Positions 57,350-64,000 of a DNA stretch of 64,000 bases are shown here, one piece after another; position 1 is the first letter of the stretch; every line of letters starts with the position of its first letter. The stretch spans positions 744,001 through 808,000 of the forward strand of contig NZ_AQFT02000001.1 in assembly GCF_000364225.2 (NCBI RefSeq), given 5' to 3'. The notes beneath the pieces were generated by a model that was not told the origin of the DNA, did no database searches, and saw nothing but the letters and a program-made list of their open reading frames with translations. Both the position numbers and the translations under genes were made by a program. Source of the DNA: Eubacterium plexicaudatum ASF492. Lineage in GTDB: Bacteria; Bacillota; Clostridia; Lachnospirales; Lachnospiraceae.

Positions 57350-58999
57350 GTATCAGAATTAAATTTCTGGCTTGTTTTTCTCATGCTGCTGATATAGAAT
57401 ATAGAAGAAAGGATACGGGTCATGAGAAGTATGACATTGGGATAGGTAATGTAACTCTGATTTCTGGGATCTTCTGTCTGTTTTAACAGGCGGGCCAGGT
57501 CAGGGAAAAAATGTTTTATAACCTTAACAAGTTCTACTGCAAGATGAAACTGTTCCAGATGTTTACGTGCCTCTTTCCGTGTCACTTTTGTTTTCATAAA
57601 AAAGCCTCCCTTCTTTACGTGGATAATGCGAAAAAATAATTTTGGGTTAATTATATTATCGCTTATTTTCCCGCAAAATGGGAGGTTTTTTTGCGAAAAA
57701 TTTTTAATCGTCAGAGCTGCGTGGAGATGTATCACATGAAGATGTATTACTTTTAGAGCAAATGAAGGATATAAGTATTAAACAAGATGGTAATGGATAT
57801 GGGATAAACGCAGATGAAGTTTTTTGGGTAAAGCAGAATATTATTGATAAAAAAGACCTGAGATTGTCGGTAGATGAAGAAATAGTATGTGATTTATTAG
57901 GTGCTATGGTTGCAGAAACGATACCTCCATCAAGAGTAAGTGTGTTGGATGCATATTATATAAATATGGATGAAAAGGACGGTCGCGGTTATAAAACAGA
58001 AAAAGCTGTTCAGGTAAGAGGTACGGAAGTCATAAGTAATCAGTTTCTTTACATAATTGATGAAATAAAAAAGATATTTTTTGAACGAGATCATACAATA
58101 ATACAGCATATTCTAGGCCAAAGAGTATATAGGGGACCGAGGTATTTTCAGTCTTTGTTTTTATCTTTACATGAATTGCTTATAAAGGAAATGAAAATAG
58201 CAGATTATAATCAAGTTTATGAAAAATTGCATAATATTGCAGAACGGACGATGATTATTTCCAAAGGTGGCGGTGCATGGAGCGCAAAAGATAAAATAGA
58301 CGTAGTTACAAAAACGGCTGCTATTTTGAAACCAGCATTTACAGAACGAACAGAAAAAGATCCTATGCATTATTCGTATGCAACTGAAATAACCTTGCTA
58401 AAACAATCAAAAACAGAAAATACTCAATATGATTTTAAACAGGGTATTTATGATTTGGTTAGCGGAAAAAGAAATGATCGACTGATAAATAAAATATTCA
58501 AGACTTTAACTGCAATGGGAAACTCAGAAAAAATGCTGTAGGATATGTATTAATAGGAGTTGCTGATAAACTAGAGGATGCAGAAAAAATATCAAGAAAG
58601 TATGGCGTAGAAAACATAAGGGTAGGGAATTTTTATATTACGGGCGTTGATGGAGAAGTAGAGCAGTTTTATAATGGGGATTATGATAAATACTTTTCAC
58701 AGCTTAAAAATGCATTGCAACAGATGCCCATAGACGAACATTATAGAAGACTTATTGGAACAAAAATGAGAATGGTAAGTTATTATAATAGATCGGTAAT
58801 TATAATAAAAATAGTTAACGATAATGGTGCGGTAATGTTTGATAATGGCTACTATACTCGGGTAGGTGCAAATAATGATCCAGAACCAGTTTCGGCTCCT
58901 GAGATGCCAGCATTTTTTGCAAAGTTTAATTAAATGCAGGCTACTTTTTAGATACTCTTAGAAGAGAATTAGACAAAATGCGATAGAATTTGATAAAAT

Positions 59000-59056
59000 T
59001 GACAATTTATTTACAAAATATTTTTAGTCCGTGCTTGACAGAAACTGACGATGGCT
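59000..59056 (+). repeat. Attachment-like repeat 4 (end of cassette III / host recombinase gene)
   Basis: Right arm GACAATTTATTTACAAAATA then TTTTTAGTCCGTGCTTGACA and GAAACTGAC, followed not by a left arm but by GATGGCTTTACCGG, which encodes DGFTG of the interrupted serine recombinase. This identifies the original target site. Confidence 0.85.
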
Positions 59057-60525
59057 TTACCGGCTTGAACATGGAACGTCCCGACCTGAAACGGATGTTG
59101 AAAGCCATTGAGCGGAAACAGGTAAACCTTGTCATTACGAAAGATTTATCAAGATTAGGACGGAACTACTTGCAGACCGGGCAGCTTATCGAGGACTTCT
59201 TCCCAAGAAACGGTGTGCGCTACATCGCCATGAATGACGGTATCGACACCATGCGGGACAACAACGACATTGCGCCCTTTAAAAATATCCTGAATGAAAT
59301 GTACAGCAAGGATATTTCCAAGAAAGTCCATTCTTCCTATGTGCTGAAGGCGCAGAAAGGCCAGTTCACCGGCTGTATCGCCCCGTTTGGCTACAAGAAA
59401 GACCCGGAGGACAAGAACCACCTTCTCATTGACGTGGAAACCGCCCCGGTTGTCCGGCTGATTTTCGGATATGCGCTGGACGGCCACGGCCCCAACTACA
59501 TCCGGCGCAGGCTGGAGGAAGGGAAGCACCCCTGCCTCACATGGTGGAACCGGAAGCGGGGACACCGGAACATCCGCACCAAATGGGAAAAGAAAGACCC
59601 GGAGAACGGGCGGTACGTCTGGGACTTCTCCGTGATTAAGGAAATCCTGATGAATCCCGTCTACACCGGCGCAATCGCTTCCCAAAAGACCGAGTACCGC
59701 TTTAAAATCGGCACTATCCGGGATAAGAAGCCGGAGGACTGGATTGTGGTGGAGGGGACGCATGAGCCACTGGTGGACAAAAAGGACTTTGCGATTGTGC
59801 AGGAAAAACTGAAATCCCGCCAGCGACCGGGCAAATCCGGGGAAATCAACCTCTTTGCAGGGCTGATAAAATGCGGGGAGTGCGAAAAGGCTCTCACTAT
59901 CCGCACCACGCATGAGAAGTTCCCGAAGCGTATTTTCTCCTGTAAGACCTACAATGCCTATGGGAAGCAGCACTGCACACAGCACCGGGGTGAGTTTGAC
60001 ACGCTCTATTCCCTTGTGCTGAACAAAATCCGGGAGTGCGCCGCCGCTGCCCTGACAGACAGTGAAGCAGTAGCCGGACGGCTGACCGATACCTGCCATG
60101 CCAGGCAGAAAGACCAGCGGGAAGCGATGGAGCGCGCCCTTGCCAAAGACGAAGAACGGATTGAAGTGCTGGAAAAGATGGTATTGCGGCTCTATGAGGA
60201 TATGGTAGCCGGACGAATCACAGAAGAAAACTTCAATCTCCTGCTGGAAAAGACACAGAAGGAACAGGCGGAATTAAAAGCCAAGGCTGAGGAAGGCCGG
60301 AAACGCCTTGCCGATGAAATCCGGCTTGCCGTGGACGCAAGGCAGTGGGTGGAATCCATACAGGAATACCGGGACATCACCGAGCTGGACGCTTCCACCT
60401 TAAACCGCCTGATGAAAGAAATCGTTGTCCATGAAACCATAGACAGCGACAAAACAAGACACATTTCTATCGAAATTCATTTTAATCTCAAACCCATACC
60501 GGAAGTGGAGCAGGTCACAGGCTGA
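59044..60525 (+). pseudogene. TnpX-like large serine recombinase of the mobilizable element, N-terminus lost
   Basis: The reading frame begins inside the resolvase domain at TDDGFTGLNMERPDLKRML, continues LVITKDLSRLGRNYLQTG, YSKDISKKVHSSYVLKAQKG, a zinc ribbon (CGECEKALTIRTT ... CKTYNAYGKQHC), a coiled coil and a DUF4368 tail (DITELDASTLNRLMKEIVVH). The first 60 or so residues with the catalytic Ser are missing because the cassette array is inserted there. Its 3' end lies about 100 bases from attR, the usual place for the integrase of such elements. Codon use (GC-rich) contrasts with the AT-rich cassettes. Confidence 0.85.
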
Positions 60526-60627
60526 CCGCTCCCCGCTCCGGGGGATTCTTTAAAAACTCCATATATATTTCTTGACGTGCCGCCGCCCGCCAGAAAGCTG
60601 TATTGTTCCTACTAATTGGGGATAACA

Positions 60628-60702
60628 CAGCTTATGGCGGGCGGAGGCATTGTAATCGTGGCGCAGACGGTGATCCCACAGCTTACGAGCCTGTTCTCAT
60701 AA
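60628..60702 (+). pseudogene. 3' part of maff2 and right junction (attR)
   Basis: From CAG at 60628 the frame reads QLMAGGGIVIVAQTVIPQLT then SLFS and stops at 60700-60702. It is the C-terminal half of the Maff-2 protein whose N-terminal half is at 4177-4304. Confidence 0.75.
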
Positions 60703-60705
60703 TTC

Positions 60706-60807
60706 ATGGGGGCGATCATTGACAAGATCATTGAATTTATAAAGGAAATGCTGCAAGGGTGGGTGCTTGACAACCTCAGCACGATGTTCACGGAAGTGAA
60801 TTGTTAG
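60706..60807 (+). pseudogene. Start of a TrbL/VirB6-like conjugation gene, truncated
   Basis: ATG 60706, three bases after maff2, reads MGAIIDKIIEFIKEMLQGWV and NLSTMFTEVN, the usual beginning of the TrbL-like membrane protein that follows maff2 in Tn1549-type elements. It stops after 33 codons; the remaining membrane segments are gone. Confidence 0.65.
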
Positions 60808-60908
60808 TAAAGTGGGTTTTGCCAAAACAAGTGGAAGAAAAGCTGGTGTGCAGGTGGTTCTTATAAAATGAATATGGTAAAATTTTATAAGAAACGAGGT
60901 AAGGCTAT

Positions 60909-61277
60909 ATGGAAAAGAAAATTTATATCACAGAGGAAGAACGGACAAAGTGTCAAAAGGTGGCAGATGCGTTTGCAGAGCTGTATGAGATGGAGAATAT
61001 CGTAGTGCTTGATGTAGGCAGGTATGGCTTTGTAATGCTAAAATATTATAATCTGCCACATGGTTTTGAAGATGCCATAACTTTTACAGACAGTGTGGAA
61101 CTATTTGAAGATTTGTGGGAAGAATGGCTGAATACAAAACTGTATTTACTGGCAAAAGGCACACCGTTGCTGGAGAAGGGCTATAAAGGTGTGTTTGAGG
61201 GTTTGCCGGAAGAAAAACAGTCGGAACTTATCATGAGGAAAGCTACTTTTGCAAAAGCGGCAGAGATATATCTATAA
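60909..61277 (+). CDS. Hypothetical 122-residue acidic protein
   Basis: ATG 60909 (SD AACGAGGTAAGG). EEERTKCQKVADAFAELYEM, VVLDVGRYGFVMLKYY, FTDSVELFEDLWEEWLNTKL and LEKGYKGVFEGLPEEKQSEL. No signal or membrane segment. Similar small acidic proteins are found among immunity genes, but I do not recognise the family. A terminator follows at 61333. Confidence 0.6.
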   Translation: MEKKIYITEEERTKCQKVADAFAELYEMENIVVLDVGRYGFVMLKYYNLPHGFEDAITFTDSVELFEDLWEEWLNTKLYLLAKGTPLLEKGYKGVFEGLPEEKQSELIMRKATFAKAAEIYL

Positions 61278-61332
61278 TGTTGTTTTTGTGAGGAAAATGG
61301 AACGGTAGTTGGCGAATAATCAAAGGTTAGAA

Positions 61333-61358
61333 AGGCTCTGTGAGATGCAGAGCTTTTC
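61333..61358 (+). terminator. Terminator of the hypothetical gene
   Basis: GGCTCTG and CAGAGC around a 7-base loop, followed by TTTTCTT. Confidence 0.5.
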
Positions 61359-61417
61359 TTATTTGTGTTTTATGAAAAAATGGAATGAATGAGTGGGATT
61401 TCGCCGTAATCGGCATT

Positions 61418-61557
61418 GTGGAAATGTCGTATAACTGGCTATCTTATGGAGTTGTGGGTAACTCTGTTTGCAGGATGTGGGAAAGCTGCACTTTGCTTTT
61501 CCATGTCCTGTGAATAGAGTTATCCATGACGGAATAGTCAGTTATGCACATTTCCAT
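61418..61557. repeat. Long imperfect inverted repeat (about 140 bases)
   Basis: GTGGAAATGTCGTATAACTG (61418) matches the complement of CAGTTATGCACATTTCCAT (to 61557); inner arms GGGTAACTCT/AGAGTTATCC and CAGGATGTGGGAAAGC/GCTTTTCCATGTCCTG also pair. No gene inside. Confidence 0.65.
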
Positions 61558-61586
61558 GATGCAGTTTTTATGGCAAGTCTGTTCAT

Positions 61587-61626
61587 TTTACAAAAATTTG
61601 ACATAAGTTATGTTTTTGATTTTACA
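61587..61626 (+). promoter_or_regulatory. Possible Pho box separated from pstS by an insertion sequence
   Basis: TTTACA (61587), TTGACA (61598) and TTTACA (61621) lie at spacings of 11 and 23 bases, close to the 11-base periodicity of Firmicutes PhoP boxes (TTAACA-like repeats). The next gene in this orientation is pstS, now 1.5 kb away because of the IS at 61645-63111. Confidence 0.45.
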
Positions 61627-61644
61627 AGCAGTATTTATGATAAA

Positions 61645-63111
61645 CACCACTTTACAACTTTTTAAAAAATAAAATAACGCACAAGGTACTTTCTCATGTA
61701 TAATAAGTTTGCACACAAAACTATACGAAAGAGAGTGACCTTGTACGTCAGACTTATTATACAACGAAAATAATCTAATTGGTAGACTGTACCGTTATTT
61801 TTATATTTATTTTAAAACTTTTTCCGCACCGACTATTGAAACCCTTTTTCTGCTGGTGTTATCTATACTTGCCATGGAGTCAGCAGTTTCCATCCGGTCC
61901 CTTTACAGACATTTTTTATCAGGGATTACAAAAAAATCCCTGAATGCATTTTACTATGCCTGCTCTTATGCAAAGGCCGATTATTCCAGATTTATGAATG
62001 TTACTGCTGGCATGGCTTTAAAACTCATACCGGAAAAACTTTCTTCACAGCCTGTTTTTCTGTGCATTGATGACACAATGGCCCCGAAGTTTGGAAAAAA
62101 ATTTGAAGATGTTTCAAAACTTTTTGACCATGCAGCGCATAATGGCTCAAACTATCTGAACGGACATTGTTTCGTAAGCGTAATGCTCTGCGTCCCGGTG
62201 TGGAATAAAAACAGGATCCATTACCTTTCTGTTCCGCTTGGATACCGTATGTGGCAAAAAAAGGAGTCAAAGCTGGAACTTGCTGCATCCATGGTCCGTC
62301 AGGCGATGCCGGAATTCAGCAATAAAAAAATGTTATCATCCTTTGTGACAGCTGGTATGTAAAAAAGAACCTTGTTTCCATCGTGGATGAATATGAGAAC
62401 CTTGACCTTATCGGAAATGCAAGGTCTGATTCTGTCATTTATGACCTGCCGCCGCAGCGTACTGGAAAAAGGGGACGGCCAGCGCTGCATGGGAAAAAAC
62501 TTTCCATTCAGGACGATTTTACGCTGTCTGATGAAAAAATCGGTGATTATTATATGGCCGTGCGCCATGTCCTTACTAATATTTTTGGAAAAAGGACAGT
62601 CCTGGCATATGTCACATCCGCTGATAAAGCAGCAGGCAGCAGGCGTTTGTTTTTCAGCACAGTTTTTCCGGAACAGCTTCAGGTCTTCTGCGCATGGCAG
62701 GAGAAATCCCCGCTAAACCAGACAGGGAGCAGCCGGATGCAGTTTATTCCCCTGATGCTGTATGCATTTCGATGGCCGATAGAGGTTAGTTACTACGAAC
62801 AGAAAACTTTCTGGTCACTGTGCAGTTACATGGTCCGCAGCCGCAAAGGGATTGAAATGCTGGTCAATCTGATTAACATTTCATACTGTGCAATGAAACT
62901 GCTGCCATACCAGGACAAGGCGTTTTATAAATATCAGACAGAAAGCGTGCAGGAGTTTCGGTTTGCGTTAAGCGAACAAATTCGCCAGCAGGTATTTTAT
63001 GCCATTTTCGTAGAAAAAGTCGAAACCAGCATAAAATCAAATGCTTTAATAAATGCCTTAAAACGGCTGGTTCAGAAACAGGGGCATCATTTATAAAGTT
63101 GTAAAGTAGTG
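61645..63111 (+). mobile_element. IS4/IS701-like insertion sequence copy 2
   Basis: 1,467 bases with ends CACCACTTTACAACTTT and the complement of CACTACTTTACAACTTT. Target duplication TATGATAAA (61636-61644, 63112-63120). Inserted 53 bases upstream of pstS. Confidence 0.88.
61696..63096 (+). pseudogene. IS4/IS701-like transposase copy 2, frameshifted
   Basis: ATG 61696. One extra A near 61768 shifts the N-terminus relative to copy 1, and at 62326 an A7 run separates SNKKMLSS from the second frame (ILCDSWYVKKNLVS). Catalytic segments: FLCIDDTMAPKFGKKFEDVS, LCDSWYVKK and YAFRWPIEVSYYEQKTFW. About 460 residues when rejoined. The A7 break is shared with copy 1, so it may be a programmed -1 frameshift rather than damage. 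Confidence 0.75.
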
Positions 63112-63164
63112 TATGATAAAAAGCGTAGAAGAAAATATCACAAAGAAAAAAGGAGAAAATTATT

Positions 63165-63974
63165 ATGAAAAAAATTGTTACTTTTGTTGCCACTTTATCA
63201 CTTGCACTCGTAGCTATGACCGGATGCGGGAAGGCGGACAGCAAAACAGTATCTACGGATGGCTCAACCTCTATGGAAAAAGTAATCGGTGCTTTGGGCG
63301 AAGCTTTTGAGGAAAACAATTCCGGTGTAACCTTTACATATAACCCTACCGGTTCCGGCTCCGGAATTACGGCTGTGGCAGAAGGACGCTGCGATATTGG
63401 TCTTTCCAGCCGTAACTTAAAGGAAGAAGAAAAAGCGCAGGGATTGACTGAAACGGTGCTTGCGCTTGACGGGATTGCTGTCATTGTAAATCCGGATAAT
63501 CCGGTAAATGACCTTGACCTTGAAACGATTAGCAGGATTTATAGAGGGGAAATAACAAACTGGCAGGATATAGGCGGCAATGATCTGGAAATTGTCCTGA
63601 TTGGACGTGAAGCCGGGAGTGGTACAAGAGATGGCTTTGAATCCATTACGGACACGGAGGATGCCTGCAAATACCGTCAGGAGCTTACATCTACCGGGGA
63701 TGTGATTACAACGGTGGCAGGCAATCCGGCGGCAATCGGATATGCTTCCCTTGCATCTGTAAAGGATACGGTAAAAACCCTTTCTGTCGGCGGTATTGTA
63801 CCTGCGGAGGAAACGGTAAAAGATGGTAGCTATGTGGTGCAGCGTCCGTTTGTGTTAGTGACAAAGAGCGGCGCAGAGCTTTCGGCAACTGCACAGAAAT
63901 TCTTTGATTATATTACTTCATCTGAAGCAGGTGAGATTATCTCATCTGCGGGTGTAGTACCAGTAAATAAATAA
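63165..63974 (+). CDS. pstS: Phosphate ABC transporter substrate-binding lipoprotein PstS
   Basis: ATG 63165 (SD AAAAAAGGAG), 269 residues, complete. Lipoprotein signal KKIVTFVATLSLALVAMTGC with the lipobox Cys at residue 20. Phosphate-binding loops: STDGSTSMEKVIGALGEAF, PTGSGSGITAVAEGRCDIGL and GREAGSGTRDGFES, all typical of PstS. It captures phosphate outside the membrane for PstCAB, whose genes should follow beyond the window. The IS at 61645-63111 separates it from its probable Pho-regulated promoter. Confidence 0.93.
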   Translation: MKKIVTFVATLSLALVAMTGCGKADSKTVSTDGSTSMEKVIGALGEAFEENNSGVTFTYNPTGSGSGITAVAEGRCDIGLSSRNLKEEEKAQGLTETVLALDGIAVIVNPDNPVNDLDLETISRIYRGEITNWQDIGGNDLEIVLIGREAGSGTRDGFESITDTEDACKYRQELTSTGDVITTVAGNPAAIGYASLASVKDTVKTLSVGGIVPAEETVKDGSYVVQRPFVLVTKSGAELSATAQKFFDYITSSEAGEIISSAGVVPVNK

Positions 63975-64000
63975 TCCGGCGGATTATGAAAGGTTTTGGA

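Larger units (their letters stand above)
53650..57597 (-). pseudogene. DDE transposase of the IS4-superfamily element, split twice
   Basis: ATG at 57597 (SD GGGAGG) reads KVTRKEARKHLEQFHLAVEL ... MRKTSQKFNSD; the IS200-type copy B (56621-57349) then intervenes; the body resumes IQNIWEMCGESASADEIPYW with VIADGTQIHSSRR (Asp), CLCADSLYACENFF (Asp) and RRRWKIENEGFNAQKK (Glu). IS1182-like copy B enters after GHMIS; beyond it the tail continues QIMEAWENSGKAQR to a stop at 53650. About 460 residues if rejoined. IS family not assigned more closely. Confidence 0.75.
53419..57720 (-). mobile_element. IS4-superfamily insertion sequence in the DUF262 gene, itself carrying two nested ISs
   Basis: Perfect terminal repeats GCAGCTCTGACGATTAAA (left) and its complement (right), flanked by an exact 8-base duplication GTGGAGAT (53411-53418, 57721-57728). 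Contains IS1182-like copy B and IS200-type copy B, both inside its transposase gene. Confidence 0.9.
52852..58933 (+). pseudogene. DUF262-AlbA_2 (Schlafen-type) fusion, interrupted by an insertion sequence
   Basis: Removing 53419-57728 (element plus one copy of GTGGAGAT) joins RVLSTKLRGD to VSHEDVLLLEQMKD in frame. About 590 residues. N-terminal DUF262/GmrSD-N: YLVNRRYQRKLVWNISEKEA, GYPVPLFLF, QEIIDGMQRLNAI (ParB-like DGMQR) and DEVFRRINSNGKHLSRQEIR. C-terminal AlbA_2: NTQYDFKQGIYDL (acidic Schlafen motif), then after one missing A near 58530 NAVGYVLIGVADKLEDA and YYNRSVIIIKIVNDNG. DUF262 senses modified DNA or NTPs in restriction systems; the Schlafen-type domain may cut or bind RNA/DNA. Start chosen at ATG 52852; nine Gs precede it at 52780. 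Confidence 0.75.

Noticed and set aside
59155..60099. Minus-strand frame of 314 codons within the TnpX-like gene
   Set aside because: Antisense shadow; the plus strand carries all recombinase motifs.

Overview
The window looks like part of a gut Lachnospiraceae (Clostridia, Gram-positive) chromosome heavily loaded with mobile DNA. The evidence is family content: Maff-2/TrbL conjugation fragments, TnpV, large serine recombinases with DUF4368-type tails, cohesin and dockerin domains beside a class B sortase, a Spo0A C-terminal-like protein, DUF6431 transposons and DUF6870. No rRNA, tRNA or CRISPR array was seen.

Layout. (1) 1-4319: remains of a conjugative element (unknown C-terminus, truncated regulator, 5' part of maff2) interrupted by a three-gene Mu/Tn7-like transposon (485-4094). 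(2) 4303-60629: an integrated mobilizable element sitting inside maff2; the 3' part of maff2 and the start of a TrbL-like gene reappear at 60628-60807. Its left arm (4385-11180) carries an XRE regulator, tnpV, a string of small immunity-like genes (including a TARG1-like macrodomain and an Imm1-like protein), brnT/brnA, a repressor with paired operators, and the start of a replication initiator. (3) 11204-20190: a pile of insertion sequences (IS4/IS701-like, IS1380, two IS66 units, a second DUF6431 transposon remnant). (4) 20187-26809: a surface locus with a large Ig/InlB-repeat/FnIII protein, a cohesin protein with a sorting signal, a cohesin-dockerin protein and a class B sortase. (5) 26863-32392: relics of Ku and ATP-dependent ligase, small HTH regulators, a Spo0A_C-like protein, a sigma-like protein, an IS200-type element and DUF6870. 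(6) 32590-37668: three overlapping large serine recombinases.

(7) 37700-59056 is the most interesting part. Four copies of a composite repeat (right arm, CTGAC core, left arm) divide the DNA into three recombinase-free cassettes, each with a defence-like module. Cassette I: a TPR histidine kinase, an unknown protein, a CobU-like P-loop protein and a receiver-metallophosphoesterase fusion, resembling a Detocs-type defensive two-component system with a different effector. Cassette II: a TIR-Sel1 repeat protein plus a SLATT/DUF4231 membrane protein. Cassette III: a GNAT protein with a 62-residue partner, and a DUF262-AlbA_2 (Schlafen-type) protein. The fourth repeat joins the 3' part of the mobilizable element's own serine recombinase at 59044, so the array apparently accreted by repeated insertion into that gene and removed its catalytic N-terminus. 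(8) 60706-64000: conjugative remnants, a hypothetical gene, a second IS4/IS701-like copy, and pstS.

Many genes are broken. Several are split by insertion sequences with clear target duplications, so the original frames can be rejoined exactly. Many others carry single-base frameshifts, mostly in A or T runs, which may be decay or consensus errors; I annotate these as pseudogenes but describe the rejoined protein.
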